From Pseudoalteromonas luteoviolacea NCIMB 1942 (GTDB lineage Bacteria; Pseudomonadota; Gammaproteobacteria; Enterobacterales; Alteromonadaceae), in contig NZ_AUXT01000184.1 of assembly GCF_001625595.1 (NCBI RefSeq), positions 1 through 33,766 of the forward strand: DNA of 33,766 nucleotides, written 5' to 3'. The position numbers were made by a program, and so were the translations under genes. Numbering within the stretch: position 1 is the stretch's first letter; each line of letters opens with the position of its first letter. Positions 26,241 to 33,766 of the stretch are shown piece after piece. The notes below the pieces were generated by a model. The model ran no database searches and was not told the DNA's origin. It saw only the letters and a program-made list of their open reading frames with translations.

Positions 26241-26675
26241 ATGATTCCTTCGCCACTCGATGCCCTAAATGATGTTTTACCACCCGAACAAGTTGCTTGG
26301 TGGCCACTTTCTTTACCTACCTGGGCACTCATATTGTTATGCGTCCTACTTTTAATCGGTCTAGCCGTTTTTACCTATCGCCGTTGGCAATTTGGCGCGG
26401 CAAAAAGAGAAGCCATAGAGCTAAGCGTCCAATATCAAGCTGACCCTTTAGCTTTACACAGTGTATTAAAGCGACTAACAAAGCATTATTACGGTAACAA
26501 CTTGGCTGCTCAATCAAGTGCAAATTGGTGTAAAACGTTAAACCGGCTAACTAAAACAAATTTTCAAGAACAAGATATTGTGTCGTTATACAACCCAAAC
26601 TCGAGTTCGGAATTACTCCCAAAACTCCTAGAAGCAATAAAAACATATAAAATAAAGGAGCGCCTAGATGTTTGA
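26241..26675 (+). CDS. DUF4381 domain membrane protein
   Basis: 144 residues. A proline-rich start (PSPLDALNDVLPPEQVAWWPLSL) is followed by a single membrane helix at about residues 27-46 and a basic, helical cytoplasmic tail (YRRWQFGAAKREAIELS). This is the DUF4381 pattern found between DUF58 and BatA genes in gammaproteobacteria. It starts 5 bases after the DUF58 stop, and its last 8 bases overlap batA. Its molecular role is unknown. Confidence 0.88.
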   Translation: MIPSPLDALNDVLPPEQVAWWPLSLPTWALILLCVLLLIGLAVFTYRRWQFGAAKREAIELSVQYQADPLALHSVLKRLTKHYYGNNLAAQSSANWCKTLNRLTKTNFQEQDIVSLYNPNSSSELLPKLLEAIKTYKIKERLDV

Positions 26676-27654
26676 ATTTGAATGGCCTTTGGCGTTTATA
26701 CTGCTTCCATTACCTTGGCTCATCGCCAAAGTCAAACCTCGGCCAGCCAAAGCTTTACAAAAAATTCGTATGCCTAGCTATGCAACGTTAGGAGCAAAAG
26801 GCACAGAGGTGCAGCCAATTTCTGCGGCAAAAAATTGGCTAGAAATATTAATATGGTTACTCCTTGTTACCGCGTTAAGTAACCCAAGTTGGCTTGACGA
26901 CCCCATTACACTACCCAGTGAAGGGCGAGATATTATGTTGGCGGTGGACCTGTCACACTCGATGGCAGAAGAAGACATGGAATATAATGGTCGTTACGTC
27001 GACCGTTTGTCTGTTGTTAAAGCCGTACTCAGCGATTTCATTGAAGAGCGTCAAGGAGATCGTTTAGGCCTTATACTTTTTGCAGATACCGCATTTTTAC
27101 AAACACCGCTGACTCGTGACATCAACACTGTCAGCCAGATGCTGCAAGAGTCACAAATTGGCCTCGTTGGTAGAGCTACAGCGATCGGCGATGCACTTGG
27201 ATTGGCGGTAAAACGCTTTAATCAAAAAGAAGAAAGTAATCGCATTTTAATTTTACTTACAGATGGAAGAAACACAGCAGGTAACTTAGAACCCGATGAA
27301 GCACTGATACTCGCACGCGAAGAGGGTATAAAAGTATACACCGTAGGTGTAGGATCTGATGGACGCAGAAATTTGGGGTTTTTCTCCATGGGCAGTATGG
27401 GTGGCAACAGCATTGATGAGCAAACCCTGACGCATATTGCGGATGAAACTGGCGGAAAGTACTTTCGCGCCAAGAACGTTCAGGGCCTTCAGCAAATTTA
27501 CGCCGAATTAGATAACCTTGAACCAATCACGGATGAAGATGAAACTTTCAGGCCTAAACTCGCGTTATTCTACATCCCCTTGCTAGTAGCGATAGCGCTG
27601 TGGGCCCTAGCCATCCTTATACGTACCGCGAAACAATGGAGGCGAGAAAAGTAA
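26668..27654 (+). CDS. batA: VWA domain protein BatA
   Basis: 328 residues. Membrane helices lie at about residues 8-20, 58-73 and 302-320, with the VWA domain between the last two. The MIDAS metal site is complete in outline: DLSHS at residues 94-98, then TPLTRD with the Thr, and LLTDGRNTAG with the later Asp. A large part therefore faces the periplasm. The ATG lies within the DUF4381 gene end, preceded by GGAG. Bat proteins were first linked to aerotolerance in Bacteroides; in gammaproteobacteria they are thought to work with MoxR in envelope function. Confidence 0.92.
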   Translation: MFEFEWPLAFILLPLPWLIAKVKPRPAKALQKIRMPSYATLGAKGTEVQPISAAKNWLEILIWLLLVTALSNPSWLDDPITLPSEGRDIMLAVDLSHSMAEEDMEYNGRYVDRLSVVKAVLSDFIEERQGDRLGLILFADTAFLQTPLTRDINTVSQMLQESQIGLVGRATAIGDALGLAVKRFNQKEESNRILILLTDGRNTAGNLEPDEALILAREEGIKVYTVGVGSDGRRNLGFFSMGSMGGNSIDEQTLTHIADETGGKYFRAKNVQGLQQIYAELDNLEPITDEDETFRPKLALFYIPLLVAIALWALAILIRTAKQWRREK

Positions 27655-27655
27655 C

Positions 27656-29518
27656 ATGACCGAATTTCAGTTCATCCGCCCTGATTTACTGTGGCTCCTT
27701 GTACCGTGGGCCGTCATAATCTTATTACAATGGTATAAGCGCTCTGGTACCCAAGAGACTCAGATTATTGCGCCACACTTAGCTAACGTTGTGCTTGCAA
27801 AAAATGATGAGCAAAAAGTGAGTCAGTCATCTTGGCTTACTAGCATGATTTTATTTCTAAGCATATTCGCAATAGCGGGCCCAAGCATCGAAAAGCAAAG
27901 CGTACCTGTATTCTCTGCTAAACAGGCACGCGTTATCGTCATGGATATGTCTTACTCTATGTATTCAACAGATATTGCACCAAATAGACTAACTCAGGCT
28001 AGGTTCAAAACGCTCGATATGCTTCAACTATTTAAAGAAGGAGACACAGCTCTTGTGGCATATGCACAAGATGCATTTATTGTTTCCCCGCTTACGAGCG
28101 ACATCAAAACACTGGAAAACTTAGTGCCAAGCATCAGTCCACAAATTATGCCCGGCAAAGGGTCAAATGTGCTTGCAGGTATCGATCAGGCTAAAACTTT
28201 GTTGGAACAGGCCAACTATACACAAGGTGAAATAATACTAGTCACCGATGAAGTAGAAACGGACGAAGTCACAGATATTCAATCTATGCTTTCCAATAGT
28301 AGCTATACGCTACATGTCTACGGTGTTGGCACAGTACAAGGTGCACCAATTAGCGCACCAGAAGGAGGCTTCTTAAAAGACCGATATGGGCAGATTGTAG
28401 TCCCTAAACTGTATGTAGACAGATTAAAGTCGCTTGCTCAAAGATTGGGAGGGAGTTACGCAAGCTATACGCCTGACAGCTCAGATATTCAATCATTTGC
28501 GAATTTACAAAGAAGTGATATAGAGCGACCAGATCAACCTAATGAAACTTTGTGGCGTGTAGATGCGGGTAAGTACTTATTGTTTGTTATCTTACCATTG
28601 GCATTAATTGCTTTTAGAAAAAGTGTCCTAGCTTTATGTATTACATTGTTTGCTTATCTGCCAAGCACGCCGACCTATGCCGCCGAGTGGCAATCCTGGT
28701 TTAAAAATACAGATCAAAATGCGCTTTCAGCCTACCAAGAGAAAGATTATGAAAGTGCTGGCTCGGCGCACGACCCAACACTGAAAGGTGCCGCTTTATA
28801 CAAACAAGGTGAATTCGAGCAAGCAGTTGACGTACTTAAAGAGTCGGGCTCATCCATTGGTCAATACAATCTGGGCAACGCACTCGCTCACCTTGGTAAG
28901 TTGGATGAAGCCATAGGTGCTTATAACAGAGCACTTAATATGGATCCTGAATTTGAGCAAGCCAAACAAAATAAAGCTTTGGTAGAACAGCTCAAAGAAC
29001 AGCAACAAAACCAACAAAACCATGACCAAAATGAGCAGCAGAATCCGCAGTCTTCAGAGCAACAAGAAGGTGATCAGCAGGAGTCACAAGATCAGTCTCA
29101 ATCTAATTCTGACCAGCAAGGCGAGCAAAATACTCAACAGCAAGACTCTCAAGGACATGAGTCCGACGAGCAACAAAGTGAACAATCGCAAGATGCCAAT
29201 GGTGGGGAGCAACAAGAGCGAGACAATCAAAATCAACCAGAACTTGCCAATAAAGAGTCACAGCAAGAGTCTGATGGGCAACCACCCCAACCTCAGCAGG
29301 TTGATAAAACTCCGTCAAACGAAGCTCAGGGTGAACAACAAGTTCAGGGTCAAATGAGAGAATTAACCCCCGAAGAAAAAGAAAAAGCTCAGCAACTAGA
29401 TCAACTTTTACGCCGAGTACCGGATGATCCGGCCATTCTTCTAAAGAATAAAATGCTTTTAGAATCTAGACAGAGACAACAACAAAGACAACCAGTAGGA
29501 GCAGAAAAGTCATGGTAA
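27656..29518 (+). CDS. batB: BatB/BatC fusion: VWA domain, TPR and Gln-rich tail
   Basis: 620 residues. Membrane helices at about 9-25 and 59-76 precede a VWA domain with MIDAS DMSYS at residues 97-101 and ILVTDEVETDE later. Helices at about 306-340 are followed by TPR-type repeats at about 371-450 (GAALYKQGEFEQAVDVL, YNLGNALAHLGKLDEAIGAYNRAL). Residues about 447-567 are low complexity, dominated by Gln, Glu, Asp, Asn and Ser, and a charged helix follows (LTPEEKEKAQQLDQLLRRVPDDP), typical of BatC. In some genomes BatB and BatC are separate genes. It starts 1 base after the batA stop; its end overlaps batD. Confidence 0.92.
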   Translation: MTEFQFIRPDLLWLLVPWAVIILLQWYKRSGTQETQIIAPHLANVVLAKNDEQKVSQSSWLTSMILFLSIFAIAGPSIEKQSVPVFSAKQARVIVMDMSYSMYSTDIAPNRLTQARFKTLDMLQLFKEGDTALVAYAQDAFIVSPLTSDIKTLENLVPSISPQIMPGKGSNVLAGIDQAKTLLEQANYTQGEIILVTDEVETDEVTDIQSMLSNSSYTLHVYGVGTVQGAPISAPEGGFLKDRYGQIVVPKLYVDRLKSLAQRLGGSYASYTPDSSDIQSFANLQRSDIERPDQPNETLWRVDAGKYLLFVILPLALIAFRKSVLALCITLFAYLPSTPTYAAEWQSWFKNTDQNALSAYQEKDYESAGSAHDPTLKGAALYKQGEFEQAVDVLKESGSSIGQYNLGNALAHLGKLDEAIGAYNRALNMDPEFEQAKQNKALVEQLKEQQQNQQNHDQNEQQNPQSSEQQEGDQQESQDQSQSNSDQQGEQNTQQQDSQGHESDEQQSEQSQDANGGEQQERDNQNQPELANKESQQESDGQPPQPQQVDKTPSNEAQGEQQVQGQMRELTPEEKEKAQQLDQLLRRVPDDPAILLKNKMLLESRQRQQQRQPVGAEKSW

Positions 29519-31155
29519 TGCGAAATGCTATTTATTTTTTAATCTTTGCGCTCGCACTACCCGCTTGGGCCATTGATAAGCTGACTGCAAGTGTCGACAA
29601 AAACCCTGTCCTCGTAGGAGAGTATTTCACCCTTACTATAGAAGCAAATGGAAAAGTATCTGGCCAAATGCCAGACACCTCTGCGCTATCTCAACGTTTT
29701 GTGACTGGTCCTGTCAGCACAAGCTCTCGGACACAAATCGTCAATGGCAGTATGAGTAGTGCTACGACTTGGCAAATGCAAGTCATGTCCAGGCGAGCAG
29801 GTGATTTTACGATCCCATCGTTTGAAGTAGCAGGAGAGCAAAGCCAACCCATTAATATTAAGGTCGTGGCGCGTGATCAGGATACTAGTGAACAAAAAGA
29901 CGTGTTCATTAAGGTTAGTTTAGAGCCTCAATCTCTGTACGTACAACAGGCGGCTCTTTATACGATGAAACTCTACATTGGTAAAGATTTGATTGAAGCA
30001 CAGCTCAGTGAGCCATTGATGACAGACGCTACCTTGACCGCTATGGGCCAGCAAAAAGAAGATTACGAAATCGTTGAAGGCCGACGCTATAGAGTGATCA
30101 CCAGAAATTACCTGATCCAACCTCAAAAGAGTGGCACATTTAGCATCGACCCACCCGTTTTTAATGGCCAAGTAAGAGAAGGCTATCGCCGTATGGCAAT
30201 GAGCGCGATTGGCGAAACCATTGATGTAGAGGTCAAGCCAATCCCTAATGATTATCGCGGCGACTGGTTACCCAGTGAGTTGGTTAATTTAGCAGAAGAA
30301 TGGCAGCCAAGTGACAATAAAGTCGTAGTAGGCTCTCCTATCACACGTACTTTCACGCTAACAGCACTTGGGATCACTAAAGAGCAGATGCCAGATATAG
30401 ATGTACCTAGTGTTAGTGGCTTCAGAATTTACCCTGATGAAACTGATAGAAACCAAATGGCACGGGATGGACGTGTAATATCTCAGCTCATTGCATCTTA
30501 CGCAATCCTACCTCAAAAGCCGGGTGTATATACTTTACCTGAAGTAAAACTTCCATGGTTTAACACAGTCATAAACAGAGTTCAGTATGCAACACTGCCA
30601 GCTCGCACAATAGAAGTGGTCGCAGACCCAAATCAACCTCAACTACCCAGTCAATCCGAAGTACCACAGACATCGACAAGTAGTGAACAAACTCAAACGG
30701 CTGTTGAACCACAAATCGTTTATAAAGAAGCTGAAAAATCTGTCATCGACTGGGCAATCTCGGCTTTAGGCTACATACTGTGGTTTATTACAATGGTTAT
30801 TTGGTTTGTTAAGTCTCGCAGGCAGCCAAAACTTGCGCCTACTCATAACAGTGGAGTGAAAGAAGCGGACATTTCTGCTTTGGTAAAAGATCTATCATTG
30901 GCCGCAAAAAAAGGTGATGCTAGTGCATTTTACAAGTCTCTGAGAAAATACGTAGAAACCGCTCAGCAGCTTACTGTTAAGGCTTGGCTTAGTGAGCAAG
31001 ACACCGAAATCAGGGAAGAAATTGCAAAACTGCAAGCATCCCTTTATAGTGCAAACGAATCTGATGTAGATACTCTCTCGCTGTACAAAAAAATAATTAG
31101 TGCTGAAAAGCTTGTAAAATCAGGCACTCAGAATCGTCTCGAGCAGTTGTATTAA
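29512..31155 (+). CDS. batD: BatD/oxygen tolerance family protein
   Basis: 547 residues. The ATG at 29512 is 10 bases after AGGAG and overlaps the end of batB by 7 bases; a second ATG at 29518 is less well spaced. A signal peptide (cleavage near AWA) precedes the first beta-rich repeat (LTASVDKNPVLVGEYFTLTIEANG), the hallmark of BatD. A second repeat-like module follows at about 265-370 (VVGSPITRTFTLTALGI). A membrane helix at about 417-437 (ALGYILWFITMVIWFV) anchors a helical cytoplasmic tail. The large periplasmic part probably interacts with the VWA proteins BatA and BatB. It is the last gene of the operon. Confidence 0.92.
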   Translation: MVMRNAIYFLIFALALPAWAIDKLTASVDKNPVLVGEYFTLTIEANGKVSGQMPDTSALSQRFVTGPVSTSSRTQIVNGSMSSATTWQMQVMSRRAGDFTIPSFEVAGEQSQPINIKVVARDQDTSEQKDVFIKVSLEPQSLYVQQAALYTMKLYIGKDLIEAQLSEPLMTDATLTAMGQQKEDYEIVEGRRYRVITRNYLIQPQKSGTFSIDPPVFNGQVREGYRRMAMSAIGETIDVEVKPIPNDYRGDWLPSELVNLAEEWQPSDNKVVVGSPITRTFTLTALGITKEQMPDIDVPSVSGFRIYPDETDRNQMARDGRVISQLIASYAILPQKPGVYTLPEVKLPWFNTVINRVQYATLPARTIEVVADPNQPQLPSQSEVPQTSTSSEQTQTAVEPQIVYKEAEKSVIDWAISALGYILWFITMVIWFVKSRRQPKLAPTHNSGVKEADISALVKDLSLAAKKGDASAFYKSLRKYVETAQQLTVKAWLSEQDTEIREEIAKLQASLYSANESDVDTLSLYKKIISAEKLVKSGTQNRLEQLY

Positions 31156-31184
31156 AATAATATGGCGAAAAGTGAAATAATATT

Positions 31185-31207
31185 GCTAAAGACAAGGTCT
31201 AGTTAGC
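31185..31207 (+). promoter_or_regulatory. Hairpin abutting the sigma factor start codon
   Basis: GCTAA-AGAC (31185-31193) pairs with GTCT (31197-31200) and TTAGC (31203-31207), with a 2-base bulge and AAG loop. It ends directly before the ATG at 31208, and the only SD-like AAGG (31194-31197) sits at the loop. It could limit translation of the sigma factor. Confidence 0.45.
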
Positions 31208-31723
31208 ATGACCCAAAAACAAAAACGTTACGAATCGTTGGTGCAGGTCTACCATACAGAGCTTTACCGCTTTGCTTATTGGCTGTGCCAAGATCCAACT
31301 ATTGCAGAAGATTTGGTTCAAGAGACTTTTTTACGAGCATGGCGTTCATTAGACGCCTTACAAGATGAAAAAGCAGCCAAATCTTGGTTATTAACTATTT
31401 TACGACGAGAAAATGCGCGTCGTTTTGAAAGAAAACAATTTGACTATGCGGATGTTGAGCACGACACACTTGAGGATACTAAAAGTACGTCATTAGATGA
31501 CGAAATGGAACAAACTGTCGTGCAAAGACAAATTAGCCAGCTAGCATCTGAATATCGTGAACCTCTATTATTGCAAGTTGTAATGGGTTGTTCAGGTGAT
31601 GAAATCGCAGAAATTTTGGAGTTAAACAAAAACACAGTCATGACTAGATTGTATCGAGCGAGAAATCAGCTAAAAGAGGCATTAACCAACGTGAATGAAT
31701 CAGCAAAGGGGGCATCAAACTGA
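31208..31723 (+). CDS. ECF-type RNA polymerase sigma factor
   Basis: 171 residues. Sigma region 2 is at about residues 12-75 (YHTELYRFAYWLCQD, AEDLVQETFLRAWRSL) and region 4 at about 105-160 (LASEYREPLLLQVVMGCSGDEIAEILELNKNTVMTRLYRARNQLKEAL). This two-domain form is typical of ECF sigma factors. The linker is rich in acidic residues. The gene starts 53 bases after batD and overlaps the next gene by one base (TGATG), so the DUF3379 product is its probable partner or anti-sigma factor. Its regulon cannot be read from this window. Confidence 0.93.
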   Translation: MTQKQKRYESLVQVYHTELYRFAYWLCQDPTIAEDLVQETFLRAWRSLDALQDEKAAKSWLLTILRRENARRFERKQFDYADVEHDTLEDTKSTSLDDEMEQTVVQRQISQLASEYREPLLLQVVMGCSGDEIAEILELNKNTVMTRLYRARNQLKEALTNVNESAKGASN

Positions 31724-32448
31724 TGGATGATTTAGAATTTCGTCGTCGCCTGTTCGCCGATCCAAACAATGAGCAGCTTACCCAAGAAGCAAAGGGTGAT
31801 CCGGAAAAGCAGCGCTTAGTCGATGAAGCGCAAGATTTTGATACAATGCTGGGCGATGCATTTAAAGTACCGGTTCCTAGTGACCTGCAAGCAAAACTTC
31901 TTGCTCAAGTTGAAGAAGAGCTAAAACCAGCAATGCCATCTAAAGTGGTCAATATTGCTTGGTATAGACGCTTCTCGGTACCCATTGCATCTGCTGCTTC
32001 GGTGATGCTTGCAGTTTTGGTCTATTTTAGTTCAGCGGTCCACGCCCCACTTCATGCAGGTGAGCATGCATTAGAGCATGTATATTATGAAGAGAGTGCT
32101 TTAAGGCTAAATAAAGAAGTGACTTTACAGGTAGTTAATGAAAAATTGGCTATGCTAGGCGGTAAGTTGGAAGCGATGCCTGGTAAAGTAACTTATGCGA
32201 CTTTCTGTAACTTTAAAGGCCAAAGAAGCTTGCACTTGATTTTTCAATCTGAACACGGCCCCATGACAGTATTTATAGTGCCAAGTGATAGTAATGATTA
32301 TAGAGATGGTAAGTCTCATTTTACTGATGAAAGATTTGCAGGCTCTATCAACAAAGGTAAACACGCAGATACAATATTAGTTGCTAATTTAGGAACCCCT
32401 ATTGAAAAATATCAAGGTGAAGTCAACAACTCCTTACGCTGGCTATAA
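31723..32448 (+). CDS. DUF3379 domain membrane protein, probable anti-sigma factor
   Basis: 241 residues. The N-terminal cytoplasmic part (DLEFRRRLFADP, then FKVPVPSDLQAKLLAQ) resembles the sigma-binding segments of ZAS-like anti-sigma factors, although no zinc motif is seen. One membrane helix lies at about residues 89-105 (VPIASAASVMLAVLVYF). The C-terminal part, about 136 residues, should be periplasmic and has Cys and Arg/His-rich stretches (KVTYATFCNFKGQRSLHLIFQ). DUF3379 genes commonly follow an ECF sigma gene in Alteromonadales and Vibrio relatives. The anti-sigma role is inferred from position and topology. Confidence 0.88.
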   Translation: MDDLEFRRRLFADPNNEQLTQEAKGDPEKQRLVDEAQDFDTMLGDAFKVPVPSDLQAKLLAQVEEELKPAMPSKVVNIAWYRRFSVPIASAASVMLAVLVYFSSAVHAPLHAGEHALEHVYYEESALRLNKEVTLQVVNEKLAMLGGKLEAMPGKVTYATFCNFKGQRSLHLIFQSEHGPMTVFIVPSDSNDYRDGKSHFTDERFAGSINKGKHADTILVANLGTPIEKYQGEVNNSLRWL

Positions 32449-32475
32449 AAATAAGGCGCGCTAAGCGCCTTATTT
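32449..32475. terminator. Intrinsic terminator of the sigma/DUF3379 operon
   Basis: AAATAAGGCGC pairs with GCGCCTTATTT (11 bp, exact) around a 5-nt loop. It begins at the first base after the DUF3379 stop codon. The plus-strand stem ends in TTATTT and a G, weak as a T run but consistent with an intrinsic terminator. Confidence 0.8.
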
Positions 32476-32559
32476 GTTCCTAAAACTAACCTATTTTAGT
32501 TCATTTCATCCGTTATTTTATTTAAAATGACAGGCAGTATTTAAACTTAGAGGAAAACC

Positions 32560-33423
32560 ATGAAACAATTTTTTGTTTTATTGACTATCGTTTCGATGTT
32601 GTTTGCAACAGCTTTTGATGCTGAAGCTCGTAAAAAGTTTGGCGGTAAAAAGAAAGGCAAAACACATCAAACATCCACTGTTCAACAGAAAAAGCAAGTA
32701 GATACAAAATCTCTTGCAGCTCAGCAAGGAGCTAAGAAAAAATCAAGCAAAAAAGGCATTATGGCAGGTGTTTTAGGCGGCCTACTAGCTGGTGGCTTAA
32801 TTGCTGCTATGCTTGGTGATGATTTTGAAGGCTTCCAATTCCTTGAAATGATCTTATTGGCAGTAGCTGCATTTGTGCTGTTTAAAGTAATAAAGAGCTT
32901 TATGAGTAAAAAGCAACAGCCGCAAATGGCTGGGGCGCCAAATAATTTTGGTCAACAATCACAAAGCCAACCGTTTTCACAACCTCAGCAATTTCAAGCG
33001 AACCAAAACGCTGGTGGCTTTGGAGCTCAGCAAGAGGTGCCGTTCAACTTACCACGAGATTTTGACGTAAACGGCTTCCTACAAGGAGCCCGCTCTCACT
33101 ATCAAACAATTCAAACTGCGTGGAACAAAAAAGACTACGCTACAATGGCCGAATACTTAAGCCCAGAGCTAGTTGAAGAGTTCCGCCAAGAGCGTGAACA
33201 ACAGGGCGATGTTGAAACTGAAGTCATGTTTGTCGATGCTGAACTTGCTCGTGCAGACGTAACCGCTGATAAGTGGGAAATCAGCGTTATGTTTAGAGGT
33301 AAATACCGCGACTTGGGTGATATGCAAGAAGAACCAATTCACGAAGCTTGGCACTTGGAACGTAAAACTCAGGGTGACGCCCCTTGGTTAATCGTAGGTG
33401 TTGAAGACCTAGTTGATAGCTAA
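32560..33423 (+). CDS. Tim44-like domain membrane protein
   Basis: 287 residues. The ATG follows AGAGGAAAA. A signal peptide (about residues 1-22) precedes a Lys-rich stretch, then a glycine-rich helix at about 66-86 (GIMAGVLGGLLAGGLIAAMLG), a second membrane helix at about 94-110, a Gln-rich linker at about 118-152 and the Tim44/MRPL45-like alpha+beta domain from about 165 to the end (QGARSHYQTIQTAWNKKDYATM, EAWHLERKTQGDAPWLIVGVE). In mitochondria Tim44 anchors the import motor; in bacteria the function of this family is not established. It follows the sigma operon terminator and is probably transcribed on its own. Confidence 0.92.
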   Translation: MKQFFVLLTIVSMLFATAFDAEARKKFGGKKKGKTHQTSTVQQKKQVDTKSLAAQQGAKKKSSKKGIMAGVLGGLLAGGLIAAMLGDDFEGFQFLEMILLAVAAFVLFKVIKSFMSKKQQPQMAGAPNNFGQQSQSQPFSQPQQFQANQNAGGFGAQQEVPFNLPRDFDVNGFLQGARSHYQTIQTAWNKKDYATMAEYLSPELVEEFRQEREQQGDVETEVMFVDAELARADVTADKWEISVMFRGKYRDLGDMQEEPIHEAWHLERKTQGDAPWLIVGVEDLVDS

Positions 33424-33446
33424 CCAGCTTCAAAATTAAAAAAGGC

Positions 33447-33455
33447 GCTATCAAG
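33447..33455. repeat. Candidate 9-bp target-site duplication (one copy seen)
   Basis: GCTATCAAG directly precedes the IS end; IS50/IS4-type elements generate 9-bp duplications. The second copy would lie outside the window, so this is a prediction. Confidence 0.4.
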
Positions 33456-33766
33456 CTGTCTCTTGATCACAAGTCTGATTCAAGAGACTTAGCTAAATCG
33501 TAGCCTTCAAGGATGGCTTGTAATTTAAGCCATCCTTGCCATAACACTTTGACAGATGCACGCCCTGTGCGCTTGGTATCTTTCCAGCCACCTAACTTAG
33601 CCAGTTCTTGATACGCCCACGACATATTAGGAGCGGTTGCTGGCAATGGTGTTTTCATTCTTTTTAACCATAATAGCTTCCATGCTTTGGGAGATAACAG
33701 TTGTTCACAACTTGGTGACTCTGGCTGCTCATTGGCAAACTTCAGTTGCAATATTCGTGTGGCGAT
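33456..33766 (-). mobile_element. IS50/Tn5-like IS4-family insertion sequence (partial, cut by window edge)
   Basis: The left terminal sequence CTGTCTCTTGATCACAAGT (33456-33474) is a close match to the 19-bp ends of IS50/Tn5 (inside end CTGTCTCTTGATCAGATCT, outside end ending in ACACAAGT, both from memory). As in IS50, the transposase stop codon lies inside the terminal repeat. Only about 311 bp are visible; the other end, the duplication partner and the start of the transposase are beyond the window. Confidence 0.8.
33467..33766 (-). CDS. IS4-family (Tn5-like) transposase, C-terminal fragment
   Basis: Only the last 99 residues are in the window, and the frame stays open to the edge (IATRILQLKF at the 5' side), so the M at 33751 is not a true start. 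The conserved segment near YQELAKLGGWKDTKRTGRASVKVLWQGWLKL matches the C-terminal end of Tn5-like DDE transposases (LGG, then K-T-GR and W-GW-KL). The catalytic DDE residues lie upstream of the window, so activity cannot be judged. The stop overlaps the terminal inverted repeat. Confidence 0.88.
   Translation of the reverse strand: MATRILQLKFANEQPESPSCEQLLSPKAWKLLWLKRMKTPLPATAPNMSWAYQELAKLGGWKDTKRTGRASVKVLWQGWLKLQAILEGYDLAKSLESDL

Noticed and set aside
29022..29357. 111-codon plus-strand frame within batB
   Set aside because: It is the +1 frame of the Gln-rich tract, which is low in stops because of CAA/CAG codons; the protein is low complexity.
1..33766. CRISPR arrays, tRNA or rRNA genes and prophage modules
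   Set aside because: No regularly spaced repeats, no cloverleaf signals and no phage structural genes were seen on either strand.

Overview
The window looks like chromosomal DNA from a marine gammaproteobacterium of the Alteromonadales, most likely Pseudoalteromonas or a close relative. This is an inference from moderate-to-low GC, the gene families present (YfcL/EpmC pair, FadI/FadJ, Bat operon, ECF sigma factor with a DUF3379 partner, TorF-type porin) and a FadR-like operator. No rRNA, tRNA, CRISPR array or prophage was seen.

Layout. 1-3.1 kb (minus strand): an unassigned membrane-anchored protein, a phosphatase-fold protein whose catalytic Cys is Ser, and a YdhF-like aldo/keto reductase divergent from a LysR regulator (3.1-4.0 kb, plus). 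4.1-5.4 kb: an NRAMP-fold transporter without the canonical metal motif. 5.4-7.4 kb (minus): epmC, an ATP-NAD kinase-like gene and yfcL in a tight or overlapping row. 7.5-13.3 kb (minus): a choline-to-glycine-betaine block, betI-betB-betA followed by a short BCCT-type carrier and a TorF-family porin; a perfect 20-bp palindrome sits at the predicted betI transcription start. 13.7-19.5 kb (minus): a three-gene RND efflux operon (outer-membrane lipoprotein, membrane fusion protein, pump). 19.9-20.3 kb: a small secreted two-repeat protein broken by a one-base frameshift. 20.6-24.0 kb (minus): fadI-fadJ beta-oxidation operon with promoter and a FadR-like operator. 24.3-31.2 kb (plus): MoxR-DUF58-DUF4381-BatA-BatB/C-BatD. 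31.2-32.4 kb: ECF sigma factor and DUF3379 protein with a good terminator. 32.6-33.4 kb: Tim44-like membrane protein. The right edge enters an IS50/Tn5-like IS4-family insertion sequence.

How the genes work together. The bet block can be read as a complete route: outer-membrane passage (TorF porin, inferred), inner-membrane uptake (BCCT-like, inferred), oxidation by BetA and BetB, and choline-responsive control by BetI. The Bat block is a MoxR chaperone system with two VWA proteins, probably acting on envelope integrity or stress; the adjacent ECF sigma/DUF3379 pair may be a separate envelope-sensing unit. FadI/FadJ degrade fatty acids, probably under FadR control.

Most of the window is ordinary core genome. 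The items most worth a second look are the Cys-to-Ser phosphatase, the frameshifted duplicated secreted protein, the NRAMP protein with an altered metal site, the short BCCT/porin pair attached to betIBA, and the IS element that seems to have landed inside a terminator hairpin.
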